Shown: positions 17,506-26,356 of the stretch, in pieces
Layout: each line of letters opens with the position of its first letter
How positions within the stretch are numbered: the stretch's first letter is position 1
NCBI GenBank assembly: GCA_001770935.1
Contig: MESI01000038.1
Span: forward strand, 1-55,623
DNA length: 55,623 bases
Source of the DNA: Burkholderiales bacterium RIFCSPLOWO2_12_FULL_61_40
GTDB taxonomy: Bacteria > Pseudomonadota > Gammaproteobacteria > Burkholderiales > Burkholderiaceae_C
Direction: 5' to 3'
The notes under the pieces: generated by a model
Databases searched by the model: none
What the model saw: the letters and a program-made list of their open reading frames with translations, nothing else
What the model was told of the DNA's origin: nothing
Made by a program: the position numbers and the translations under genes

Positions 17506-19677
17506 GTGAGCGGCATGGCACCTCCCCAACACCTGGGCCTGGCGTGGTGGCATCACCGCTGCGTCATGCTGGTTTTGTTGTTGGTGGTGCTATTGGGAAG
17601 TGCATTCACCAAACCGGCCCTGGCGGCCAGCACCGTTGCTGCGCCCGCGGTTGAAGTCAGCCAGGTGGGCCAGGCCCCGCTGACGCTCACCCCCTTCGTC
17701 CTGGTATTGGAAGATCCGGGCGGAGCACTCACCCTGGCGGATGTGCAGTCCCCGGCGCTGGCAGGCCGTTTTGCCAGCGTGCCCGCCCCCGAGCGGCCTT
17801 TGGGCTTCGGGACCACACCCTCTGCCTACTGGCTCAAAGTGCGCTTGCACAACGGCGGCGCGCAGACACAGGCGTTGATGCTGGAGGTGGCTTACGCGCG
17901 GTTGGCGCACATCGAATTTCATCAGCAAGCCGAGGACGGTACGTACCAAAGCACGGCGACCGGAAGCCTGTACCCCTTTGCCCGGCGCCCCTACCCGCAC
18001 CACTTTTTTGTGCTCCCCATCAGCCTGGACGCACAGGCCGACACGACGGTCTACCTGCGGGTGCAGACCGCCAACACCATGAACATTCCGGCGCTGCTGT
18101 GGCAGCGCGACGCCTTTCACGCCTACGAGCGCACCGACTACGTCACCCAGGCGGCTTACTTTGGCATCGTGATCGCCATGGCGTTGTTCAACCTGCTGCT
18201 GTGGATTGCTCTGCGCGATGTCAATTATTTGCTTTACGTGGGTTTTGTCAGCGCCATGGCCCTCACCATGGCGGCGCTCAACGGCATGGGTTTTGAGTTT
18301 GTCTGGAACCAGTCGCCCCAATGGACCCAGTGGATCACCCTGGTCGGGCCGTCGGTCACCCTGGCCGCCCTGCTGTGGTTCACCCGGCGCATGCTGGCAA
18401 CGTCCCGCTATGTTCCCCGGCTGGATGTGGCGCTCCAGGTTCTGGTCCTTGTCAATTGCGTGCTGCCCCTGGGCTTGCTGACGGCTTTTCCGCTCTTCAT
18501 CAAACCCACTTTTGTGGTCATTGCGGTCGCTGCGGTCCTGATTTTGGCGGCAGGACTGCTGTGCGCCTGGCAACGCCAACGCAGCGCCTACTTCTTTACA
18601 GCGGCCTTTGCCGTGCTGTGCCTGGCCTTGGTGGTGGCCACACTCAGAAGCTTCGGACTCGGCCCCAGCATGGTGGTCTCCACCAACGGCATTCAGCTGG
18701 GCTCGGCCATCGAAATGCTGCTGCTGGCCTTCGCACTGGCCGACCGCTTCAACGTGCTGCGCCGGGAAAAAGAAGACGCGCAGGCCCAGGCCCTGGCGGC
18801 CCAGCGCGGCATGCTGGAAACCCTGCAAAGTTCAGAAAGACAACTGGAAGCCCGGGTCCAGGCGCGCACAGCCGAGCTATCGGCCACCGTGCTGCGCCTG
18901 CGCCAGACCCAACACGAACTGGTGCAAGCGGAAAAGCTGGCGTCCCTGGGCTCGCTGGTGGCCGGTGTAGCCCACGAACTCAACACCCCGATTGGCAACG
19001 CACTGTTGACAGCCACGACCCTGCAGGGCCGCATCGAACAATTGGGCACCACCTTGGCGCGCGGCGAACTGCGCCGTTCCAGCATGGAATCCTTTGTGCA
19101 GGAAAGCGATGAAATGGCCCAGCTGGTCAGCCGCTCGATTCAGCGTGCCGCGCAGTTGATCACCAGCTTCAAGCAGGTGGCGGTGGACCAGACCTCCGAG
19201 CAACGGCGCAAATTCGATTTGCTGGTGCTGATGGAAGACAACATCACCGCACTGCGTCCGGGTTATCGGCATGTGCCTTGGGCCATCCAGGTGGATATTG
19301 CACCCGGGATTGGGTGTGACAGCTTTCCGGGACCTTTGGGGCAGGTGTGTACCAATATGGTGCAAAACGCTGCGCTGCATGCCTTTCACGGCGCGGCGGG
19401 CGGCACTTTGCGCATCAGTGCCACGGCCAGTGAACAGGCGGTGGAAATGCACTTTGCCGACGACGGGTGCGGCATGGATGCGGACACTCTGGCACGGGTT
19501 TTTGAGCCCTTTTTCACCACCCGGCTCGGCCAGGGTGGATCGGGGCTGGGCTTGTCGGTGTCCCTGAACATTGCCAAGGGCTTGCTGGGCGGCAGCCTGA
19601 GCGGGCAGTCGCAACCCGGACAGGGAAGCTGTTTCATCCTTAAATTTCCGCGCATTGCGCCTGACATCGCTCAATAA
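17506..19677 (+). CDS. 7TMR-DISM sensor histidine kinase
   Basis: Membrane kinase of 723 residues. A signal-like helix (about 20-38) precedes a periplasmic DISM extracellular domain (about 45-210, with SAYWLKVRLHNGG). Seven hydrophobic helices follow (about 225-420, the 7TMR-DISM module), then a coiled coil rich in Gln/Glu (about 425-475), the H-box GSLVAGVAHELNTPIGNALL (His near 490) and an ATPase domain with QNAALHAFHG, DDGCGMD and GGSGLGLSVSLNIAK. GTG at 17506 or ATG at 17515 may start it. No response regulator is adjacent; the following binding protein and GGDEF-EAL protein could be partners. Confidence 0.85.
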   Translation: MSGMAPPQHLGLAWWHHRCVMLVLLLVVLLGSAFTKPALAASTVAAPAVEVSQVGQAPLTLTPFVLVLEDPGGALTLADVQSPALAGRFASVPAPERPLGFGTTPSAYWLKVRLHNGGAQTQALMLEVAYARLAHIEFHQQAEDGTYQSTATGSLYPFARRPYPHHFFVLPISLDAQADTTVYLRVQTANTMNIPALLWQRDAFHAYERTDYVTQAAYFGIVIAMALFNLLLWIALRDVNYLLYVGFVSAMALTMAALNGMGFEFVWNQSPQWTQWITLVGPSVTLAALLWFTRRMLATSRYVPRLDVALQVLVLVNCVLPLGLLTAFPLFIKPTFVVIAVAAVLILAAGLLCAWQRQRSAYFFTAAFAVLCLALVVATLRSFGLGPSMVVSTNGIQLGSAIEMLLLAFALADRFNVLRREKEDAQAQALAAQRGMLETLQSSERQLEARVQARTAELSATVLRLRQTQHELVQAEKLASLGSLVAGVAHELNTPIGNALLTATTLQGRIEQLGTTLARGELRRSSMESFVQESDEMAQLVSRSIQRAAQLITSFKQVAVDQTSEQRRKFDLLVLMEDNITALRPGYRHVPWAIQVDIAPGIGCDSFPGPLGQVCTNMVQNAALHAFHGAAGGTLRISATASEQAVEMHFADDGCGMDADTLARVFEPFFTTRLGQGGSGLGLSVSLNIAKGLLGGSLSGQSQPGQGSCFILKFPRIAPDIAQ

Positions 19678-19750
19678 ATCCGGATAAAAAGTGGATTTGC
19701 AGTAGCATGCTTTCACCTTTACCTTTCAATTCAATTTCCGAGGAAATGCC

Positions 19751-20434
19751 ATGAAAAAAAGACTGATCTGCGCGGTGCTGCTGGCCATGGGCTGTGTTTC
19801 TGTCTTTGCCCAGCAAAAATTGAAGGTGGGCCTGGGCAACGAAAGCAAGGCGTTTGAGCCCTTGATTACGGCCCTTTACAAGGAAATCGGCTTGGAGCCC
19901 GAGTTTGTCATCCTGCCCTCGGAGCGCTCCCTGAGAAGCGTGGACACCGGTGATATTGATGCCGATATGGGTCGGGTCGTCGGCACTGCTGCGGCCTATC
20001 CCAACGCCATGGAAACAACCGAATCCGTTCTGGAAATACAACTTCTTGCCGTGGTTAAAAAAGGATTTCAGCCAGAAAAGCTGTCCCTTGCCGACCTGAA
20101 GAAATACAAGCTGGGCCATTTGCGGGGCACCAAAATGGCCGAAGGCGTGGTCAAGTCACTGGCCGTGGAGGCTACCCAGGCCAATACCATGCAATCCCTG
20201 TTCCAGATGGTGGCTGGGGACCGTTTTGATATCGCACTGACAACGTCCACGGCACCCGTGTCCGCCTTTCCCGAGTTTGCAGGCAGCTTGACCACCTTGC
20301 CACACCCTTTGATGACGACCCGGGTAGTGCACATCATGAACAAAAAGTGGGCCGACTACATTCCAAAATTTGATGCCGCCGTCAAAAAATTGCGGGCCGA
20401 CGGCCGCCTGGCAAAATTGCTGGCCGCACGCTAA
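19751..20434 (+). CDS. Periplasmic solute-binding protein (SBP_bac_3-like)
   Basis: Exported protein of 227 residues. It has a signal peptide (LICAVLLAMGCVSVFAQ) and a two-lobe binding-protein pattern beginning KLKVGLGNESKAFEPLI, with GDIDADMGRVVG and FDIALTTSTAPV as usual in the type II periplasmic fold. A ribosome site (GAGGAAA) precedes the ATG. No ABC permease is nearby; it sits between a histidine kinase and a GGDEF-EAL protein, so a sensory rather than transport role is plausible. Confidence 0.75.
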   Translation: MKKRLICAVLLAMGCVSVFAQQKLKVGLGNESKAFEPLITALYKEIGLEPEFVILPSERSLRSVDTGDIDADMGRVVGTAAAYPNAMETTESVLEIQLLAVVKKGFQPEKLSLADLKKYKLGHLRGTKMAEGVVKSLAVEATQANTMQSLFQMVAGDRFDIALTTSTAPVSAFPEFAGSLTTLPHPLMTTRVVHIMNKKWADYIPKFDAAVKKLRADGRLAKLLAAR

Positions 20435-20545
20435 ACCGCGCGGCACGGCGCGCACTGGTCAGCAAAAACAGCCACTGGGGAATACAGCTGGATTGCCACG
20501 GCGCAAGACACCGAGGCCAATGTCTGGAGAGGCTACACTGCGCCT

Positions 20546-22810
20546 ATGAGCGACGTTGGAACCCAAAAAAATACTGGCTCACAGCCCTCGACCAAGGCTT
20601 TGCTGCAACTGTGCAAACGCTTGGAGCGCGCCTGGAATTTACCCGACATTCTGGACGCCGTGTCGCCCGTGGCTGAAGACGTGTTGGGCTACCCTCACGT
20701 CTGGTTGGCATTGCTTGGAGACAGGCCGGGCATCTGCTCTGTCATCACCCATGTGACATCGGGCGCTACCTCCGAGTTGTCGCGCCTGATCCAATCCATT
20801 GACATCCCCATCGCCGGGGACCCCATGCTGCAAGAGATCATGACGGCGGACCATGTTGTCGTGGTCGAGGATGCGCGCACCGATGCGCGCACCAACAAAG
20901 ACATCGTGGCGCAGTTGCACAACCGCACCATCGTCAATGTGCCCCTGGTGTTGGCGGAGCAGCGCCTGGGCTCCCTGGGCATGGGAACTTATGGCGACGA
21001 GGAAGGGGTGCGCCCTCCTTCTGGGTGGCAGCTTGAATTCATGCAAACCATGGCGGGCCATGTGGCGGTGGCGCTGGACCGCGTGCGTTTCATGCAGGAG
21101 CGAAAGCTGGCCGAAGACGCGCTCTACCAGGAGAAAGAACGCTTGCAGGTCACACTGCACTCCATCAGCGACGCCGTCATTACCACCAACGCGGGCGGCG
21201 AACTGCTGTACATCAACCCGGTGGCCGAAATACTGACGGGTTGGGCTCTGTGCGATGCGGTAGGGCTGCCCTACCAGCAGGTGTTTCGCCTGAGTGATGC
21301 AACCCGAAACACGGCGCACCTGGACCTGGTGGCCGAGGCGATGACGGCCGCGCAAACCTTTCATTACCCCCATCTCAACCTGTGCCACCGCCAGGGTGGC
21401 AGCTACCTGGTCGATGCCGCGTTCTCGCCCATTCAGGATGCAGATGGCGAAGTGCGTGGGTCCGTGTTGGTGTTTCGGGATGTCACCGAACAACACCGCT
21501 TAAGCCAGGAAATGGCGTTTCAAGCCACCCACGACGAGCTCACGGGCCTGGGCAACCGGCGGGCTTTTGAATTGGCGCTGGCAGCCTGTTTTGAGCGCAC
21601 CCGCGACACGGCCCAACAGCATGTGGTGTGCTACCTGGACCTGGACGAATTCAAGGTGGTCAACGACACCTGCGGCCACACGGCCGGGGATGAGTTGCTG
21701 CGCCAGATTGCCCGCCTGTTTACCGATGTGCTGCGTGAAGAAGACCACCTGTGCCGCATCGGGGGCGACGAATTCGGCATCATCCTGACGCACCAAACCG
21801 TGGCCCGGGCACTGGTGGTGGCCGAGCGCCTGCAACTCAGCCTGGCGGCCTACCGCTTTGTCTGGCGCGAACAGAGTTTTGGCGTGGGCGTGAGCATTGG
21901 CATGGTGATGCTGGACGCCCATAGCGAAAGCGTGGGCGCCCTGCTGCAGGCCGCCGACAGTGCCTGCTACGTGGCCAAAGACTCGGGGCGCGGGCGCATC
22001 CATGTGTACGCCAGCGACGACCCGGCCCTGGCGCAGCGTTATGGGGTGATGGAGTGGGTGAGCCGCATTGAGCACGCGCTGCAGCACGACCGGTTTGTTT
22101 TGTACGCCCAGCCCATCGTGCCCATCGGTGCGCGCGCGGCCAAGGGCCTGCACTGCGAGATTCTGCTGCGCATGTACGACGAGCATGGCACGCTGGTGTC
22201 ACCCGGCCTGTTCATGCCGGCTGTGGAGCGTTACCACCTGGCCCCCCGTGTGGACCGCTGGGTGGTGATGCACGCGCTGCAATGGATCACCCGGCACCAG
22301 GAGCAGATTGAACAGTGCTCCATCAACCTGTCGGGGCAGTCGCTGGGGGATGCGGTTTTTATGGCCTTTGTGCTGCAAAGCCTGGCCGATGCCGCCTTGC
22401 CGTATGACAAAGTGTGTTTTGAAATCACCGAAACCGCCGCCATCGGCAACCTGCAGACCGCCAACCATTTCATCGCCACCTTGCGGCAACTGGGCTGCAA
22501 ATTGTCCTTGGACGACTTTGGCAGCGGGCTGTCCTCCTTTGCCTATTTGCGCAACCTGCCGGTGGATGTGCTCAAGGTGGACGGACAGTTTGTGAAAGAT
22601 ATCGCGACCGACCCGGTGAGCCTGGCCATGGTCAAGTCGATCCATGAAATCGGCTGCCTGATGGGCAAAGAGACCGTGGCGGAGTTTGTGGAGAGTGAGG
22701 AGATTCTCCATCTGCTGCGGGACATTGGTGTGCATTACGCCCAAGGCTACGCGGTGGGCCGCCCCGTTCCCATTGACCAGCTCCTGCCCTTCAACAACCC
22801 AAAGTCTTAA
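20546..22810 (+). CDS. GAF-PAS-GGDEF-EAL cyclic di-GMP signalling protein
   Basis: Soluble protein of 754 residues with, in order, GAF (about 15-185), PAS (about 200-315, TLHSISDAVITTNAGGELLYI), GGDEF (about 325-490) and EAL (about 500-750). The GGDEF site reads RIGGDEFG with an inhibitory I-site RxxD (REED) exactly five residues before it, so cyclase activity with feedback is likely. The EAL domain has EIL in place of EAL but keeps NLSGQS, EITET, DDFGSG, the catalytic Lys region LKVDGQFVKD and QGYAVGRP, so phosphodiesterase activity is plausible too. A strong terminator follows. Confidence 0.92.
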   Translation: MSDVGTQKNTGSQPSTKALLQLCKRLERAWNLPDILDAVSPVAEDVLGYPHVWLALLGDRPGICSVITHVTSGATSELSRLIQSIDIPIAGDPMLQEIMTADHVVVVEDARTDARTNKDIVAQLHNRTIVNVPLVLAEQRLGSLGMGTYGDEEGVRPPSGWQLEFMQTMAGHVAVALDRVRFMQERKLAEDALYQEKERLQVTLHSISDAVITTNAGGELLYINPVAEILTGWALCDAVGLPYQQVFRLSDATRNTAHLDLVAEAMTAAQTFHYPHLNLCHRQGGSYLVDAAFSPIQDADGEVRGSVLVFRDVTEQHRLSQEMAFQATHDELTGLGNRRAFELALAACFERTRDTAQQHVVCYLDLDEFKVVNDTCGHTAGDELLRQIARLFTDVLREEDHLCRIGGDEFGIILTHQTVARALVVAERLQLSLAAYRFVWREQSFGVGVSIGMVMLDAHSESVGALLQAADSACYVAKDSGRGRIHVYASDDPALAQRYGVMEWVSRIEHALQHDRFVLYAQPIVPIGARAAKGLHCEILLRMYDEHGTLVSPGLFMPAVERYHLAPRVDRWVVMHALQWITRHQEQIEQCSINLSGQSLGDAVFMAFVLQSLADAALPYDKVCFEITETAAIGNLQTANHFIATLRQLGCKLSLDDFGSGLSSFAYLRNLPVDVLKVDGQFVKDIATDPVSLAMVKSIHEIGCLMGKETVAEFVESEEILHLLRDIGVHYAQGYAVGRPVPIDQLLPFNNPKS

Positions 22811-22824
22811 GCCAAACAGGGCTG

Positions 22825-22867
22825 TATCCCGCATGGAATATGCGCAAGCAGCTACCAAAATAATAGC
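22825..22867 (+). repeat. Dispersed intergenic repeat, copy 3
   Basis: GCATGGAATATGCGCAAGCA then GCTACCAAAATAATAGC (22831-22867), preceded by GGGCTGTATCCC. Closest copy in the window to the inferred consensus. Its last bases form part of the terminator stem at 22866. Confidence 0.85.
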
Positions 22868-22902
22868 GGCTGGCAACCTTCAAAGATTGCCAGCCGCTTT
22901 TC
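22866..22902 (+). terminator. Rho-independent terminator after the GGDEF-EAL gene
   Basis: An 11-bp perfect stem GCGGCTGGCAA/TTGCCAGCCGC with a 10-base loop, followed by TTTTCT. On the other strand the AGAAAA preceding the stem could also serve the convergent aminotransferase gene. Confidence 0.85.
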
Positions 22903-22923
22903 TATGCGCCTAAATTTGCAGGA

Positions 22924-24120
22924 TCAGACGACTTTGGCAATGGATGCACACACGTAGTCGATGTTCTTGCTGTTCAGCGCAGCCACACACATGCGCCCCG
23001 TGTCGGTGCCGTACACACCAAACTCATTGCGCAGACGCACCATCTGGTCTTTGCTCAGGCCGGAGTAGCTGAACATACCGATCTGGGTGGTGATAAAGGA
23101 CATGTCTTGCTGCACACCGGCGGCCTTGAGGCCGTCCACCAGCTTCTGGCGCATGGCCTTGATGCGCACACGCATCTCGCCCAGCTCTTTTTCCCACAGG
23201 GCGCGCAGCTCGGGGTTGGAGAGCACCGCCGCCACGACCGCACCGCCGTGGGTGGGTGGGTTGCTGTAGTTGGTACGGATCACGATCTTGAGTTGGGAGA
23301 GCACGCGGTCGGCTTCTTCCTTGCTTTCGCACAGAACCGAGAGAGCACCCACGCGCTCGCCGTACAGGCTGAAGCTCTTGCTGAAGGAAGTAGACACAAA
23401 GCAGTTCAGGCCGGCCGCCACAAACTGGGCAATCACCGCGCCGTCTTCCTGCAAGCCGTAGCCAAAGCCCTGGTAGGCCATGTCCAGGAAGGGCACGATG
23501 CCCTTGGCCTTGACCACCGCCACCACCTGGTCCCACTGCGCGGGGCTGATGTCGTATCCGGTGGGGTTGTGGCAGCAGGCGTGCAGCACGGCCACGGTGC
23601 CGGGGGCGGCGGCGTTCAGGTCGGCCAGCATGCCGTCAAAATCGACACCGCGTTTGGCGGCGTCGTAGTAGCGGTAGCTTTCCACCGTGAAACCGGCGTT
23701 GGTGAACAGGGCACGGTGGTTTTCCCAGCTGGGGTCGGAGATCAGCACCTTGGCAGCGGGATTGAGTTTCTTCAGGAAGTCAGCGCCAATTTTCAGGCCG
23801 CCGGTGCCACCAATGGCTTGTACGGTGGCCACACGGCCGGACTTGACGGGTTCGCTGTCGGCACCAAACACCAGCGCCTTGACGCCTGCGTCATAAGCGG
23901 CGATACCGTCAATGGGCAAGTAGCCGCGGGCGGTGGGCTTGTCCATCATGGTTTTTTCCGCGGCTTGCACACACTGCAGCAGGGGCAGCTTGCCGTTGTC
24001 GTCGTAGTACACACCCACGCCCAGGTTGACTTTGGCCGGGTTGGTGTCGGCGTTGAACTGCTCGTTCAAGCCCAAAATCGGGTCGCGGGGGGCCATTTCG
24101 ACGGCGGAAAAGAGAGACAT
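22924..24120 (-). CDS. Aromatic amino acid / aspartate aminotransferase
   Basis: PLP-dependent class I aminotransferase of 398 residues, the TyrB/AspC type. It begins MSLFSAVEMAPRDPILGLNEQF. It has the PLP-contact Asn in HACCHNPTGYD near residue 195, an Asp/Tyr pair in FLDMAYQGFGYG, the Schiff-base Lys in STSFSKSFSLYGERVG near residue 258, and the substrate-binding Arg in TDTGRMCVA near residue 386. Interconverts aspartate, tyrosine or phenylalanine with the oxo-acids. Which activity dominates cannot be read from sequence. Confidence 0.92.
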   Translation of the reverse strand: MSLFSAVEMAPRDPILGLNEQFNADTNPAKVNLGVGVYYDDNGKLPLLQCVQAAEKTMMDKPTARGYLPIDGIAAYDAGVKALVFGADSEPVKSGRVATVQAIGGTGGLKIGADFLKKLNPAAKVLISDPSWENHRALFTNAGFTVESYRYYDAAKRGVDFDGMLADLNAAAPGTVAVLHACCHNPTGYDISPAQWDQVVAVVKAKGIVPFLDMAYQGFGYGLQEDGAVIAQFVAAGLNCFVSTSFSKSFSLYGERVGALSVLCESKEEADRVLSQLKIVIRTNYSNPPTHGGAVVAAVLSNPELRALWEKELGEMRVRIKAMRQKLVDGLKAAGVQQDMSFITTQIGMFSYSGLSKDQMVRLRNEFGVYGTDTGRMCVAALNSKNIDYVCASIAKVV

Positions 24121-24313
24121 GAAAAGGGTCCTGTGAAAGTGAGGTCTGGGAGAAGGCGAGAAACACAGCGCAACACGGGGTGCTGCGCGTCAATCCGGGA
24201 TTTTACCGGGCACAAGACCCAACTCGCCATGCCCATCCTGCATAGGGCATTCCAACAGCATCATCAGCCGCGACCTGATCCGCCGGAAAGCAGGACCGAT
24301 AACCGCCTTCCAT

Positions 24314-24359
24314 AAAAAAACCTGCCTGCTGGTCACCCGGATGGGGCCATCAGGCAGGT
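24314..24359 (-). terminator. Rho-independent terminator of the acyl-CoA ligase gene
   Basis: Minus strand: stem ACCTGCCTG/CAGGCAGGT with a 22-base loop, followed by seven T residues (24320-24314). It lies 24 bp after the ligase stop. The remaining gap to the aminotransferase start (24121-24313) shows no other element. Confidence 0.8.
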
Positions 24360-24382
24360 GTGCCGGACGCAAGCGCCGGGTA

Positions 24383-26107
24383 TTAGACGCCCGCCCAGAC
24401 CACGGGTTTGCGCTGTTTGAGCCAACCTTCATACTGGCTGGCATAGGCGTCTTCAATTTTGGGGCGCTTGACCTTGAAGGTGGGCGTCACCAGGCCATTT
24501 TCCGGCGTCCAGTTGGTGGCGATCACCGCCAGGCAATCCAGTTGCTCATGCGCCTCCAAACGCTCGTTGACCGATTTCAGGTGTTGCGCCAGCGAGGTCA
24601 TCATCTCGGCGCGCGCCTCTGGGGCTGCAACCCGTGTGACCGCATCGGGCGAGAGCATCACGATGCCCAGGGGCTGGGCAAAGTTGGCACCGGTGACCGC
24701 ACAGGCCTCGATATCGGGGTGGGTCACCAGCAAATCTTCAATCGGCGCAGGGGCCACGTACTTGCCCTTGCTGGTCTTGAAGATGTCCTTGACGCGACCG
24801 GTGATGCGCAGGCAGCCGTCTTTCTCAACCACACCCTTGTCACCCGTGCGCAACCAGCCATCCGGCGTGATGGTGGCGGCAGTTTGTTCGGGGTCTTTGA
24901 AATACCCCATCATCACGGCCGGGCAACGCATCTGGATTTCCCCGGTCACCGCGTCGATGCGGCTTTCAACCCCAGGGTAGGGCTGGCCAACCGTGCCAGG
25001 ACGGAAAGTGCCAGGCATGGTGGCGTGCGAAATGGCGCAGTTTTCGGTCATTCCATAGCCTTCGATCATGTCCAGACCCAGGTCGCGATACCAGCGCAAC
25101 AAATCGGCTGGCATGGGGGCCGCGCCACCGACGGCAAGACGGCACTGGTCCAGACCCAGGCCTTTGAGCAGCTTGCGGCGCACCAGACGGCCAACCAGGG
25201 GAATGCTCATCAGCAGTTTGAGCTTGGCTGGCGGCATTTTGTGGAACACCCCTTGCTGGAATTTCACCCACAGGCGTGGCACCGAGAAAAAGATGGTGGG
25301 ACGCGCACGGTTGATGTCCGCCACAAAGGTGTCCAGCGACTCGGCAAAGAAAACGTGCGCGCCGAAGCGCAAGGCACCCTGCTCCACCAAAATGCGCTCG
25401 GCCACATGGGCCAGCGGCAGGTAGGACAACATGCGTTCTTCGTTGTTGAACACCACCCGTTTCGCGCCGCTGGACAGCGCCCATGCCATGGCCGTGAAAT
25501 TTTGCATGACCCCTTTGGGGTTGCCCGTGGTGCCGGAGGTGTAGATGATGGTGGCCAGTTCTTCACCTGCGCGCTGCGTGCTGCCTGCCATGGGCTTGTT
25601 GCTGGCAATCAATTTGTCCCAGGACGCCGCGCCCTGGATGGTGGGCGCCAGCGGCAGGGCAATCAAAGGCACACCGGCTGGTACACCGTCTTTCAAGGCC
25701 CCGACTTCGTCCAACTTGCCGACAAAACAGGCCTTGGACTCGCTGTGCTCCAGAATGTAGCGCAGGGCATCGCCATTGAACGTGGGATAAATGGGCACCG
25801 ACACATGGCCTGCCATCCAGATGGCCAGATCCGCCAGCATCCAATGCGCGCTGTTCTTGCCCAGAATGGCAATCTTGCTGCCCGCAGGCCAGCCCTGCGC
25901 CTGGATCCAACTGGCCATGCTGCGGGCTTCTTTGCCAGCCTGGCCCCAGGTGATGTCGCGCACCGCACCGCCACCCATCGGTTGTGTCATGAAAACCGTG
26001 TCTGGCCGCTCACGCTCCCAGCGGTAGAAACAAGCCAATGCCAAATCGTCCTTATTGACTTTAATCGGATTAATCATCTGCACCTTATAAGTTGTTTGAT
26101 CCGCCAT
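24383..26107 (-). CDS. AMP-dependent (long-chain fatty) acyl-CoA synthetase
   Basis: Adenylating acyl-CoA ligase of 574 residues. The P-loop-like motif is IIYTSGTTGNPKGVMQ near residue 190; also present are YLPLAHVAER, the core motif MIEGYGMTENCA near 355, GEIQMRCPAVMMGYFKDPE, and the hinge and C-domain DGWLRTGDKGVVEKDGCLRITGRVKDIFKTSKGKYVAP. This matches long-chain acyl-CoA synthetases. The start at 26107 lacks a ribosome site; an ATG 30 bp downstream (26077) is preceded by AAGG at five bases and may be the real start. A strong terminator follows. Confidence 0.9.
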   Translation of the reverse strand: MADQTTYKVQMINPIKVNKDDLALACFYRWERERPDTVFMTQPMGGGAVRDITWGQAGKEARSMASWIQAQGWPAGSKIAILGKNSAHWMLADLAIWMAGHVSVPIYPTFNGDALRYILEHSESKACFVGKLDEVGALKDGVPAGVPLIALPLAPTIQGAASWDKLIASNKPMAGSTQRAGEELATIIYTSGTTGNPKGVMQNFTAMAWALSSGAKRVVFNNEERMLSYLPLAHVAERILVEQGALRFGAHVFFAESLDTFVADINRARPTIFFSVPRLWVKFQQGVFHKMPPAKLKLLMSIPLVGRLVRRKLLKGLGLDQCRLAVGGAAPMPADLLRWYRDLGLDMIEGYGMTENCAISHATMPGTFRPGTVGQPYPGVESRIDAVTGEIQMRCPAVMMGYFKDPEQTAATITPDGWLRTGDKGVVEKDGCLRITGRVKDIFKTSKGKYVAPAPIEDLLVTHPDIEACAVTGANFAQPLGIVMLSPDAVTRVAAPEARAEMMTSLAQHLKSVNERLEAHEQLDCLAVIATNWTPENGLVTPTFKVKRPKIEDAYASQYEGWLKQRKPVVWAGV

Positions 26108-26356
26108 ATTCGCGGAAGATTCTTGGAAAAACCATAGTGTTGACCCTAATAGAGCCCTGAATAACGCGTGTTGAAGACACTTGCGCGACCGGATAGTCGT
26201 TCTATTTCCACCATCATGTATTGAGAAATCGCATGAATGAAGCCACTCTTTCTTGCGAATAGTCTAAAAATCGGCTGTCACCTGCGTTCTCGACACAACG
26301 ACGCATGCCATGCGTAAATCCCCATTCCCTCCCCCCATTCCCAGAAAGAAGCGCCC

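Noticed and set aside
24341..26137. A 598-codon open frame on the plus strand
   Set aside because: It is antisense to the acyl-CoA ligase, is rich in His/Gln/Arg as expected of a shadow frame in GC-rich DNA and shows no motifs.
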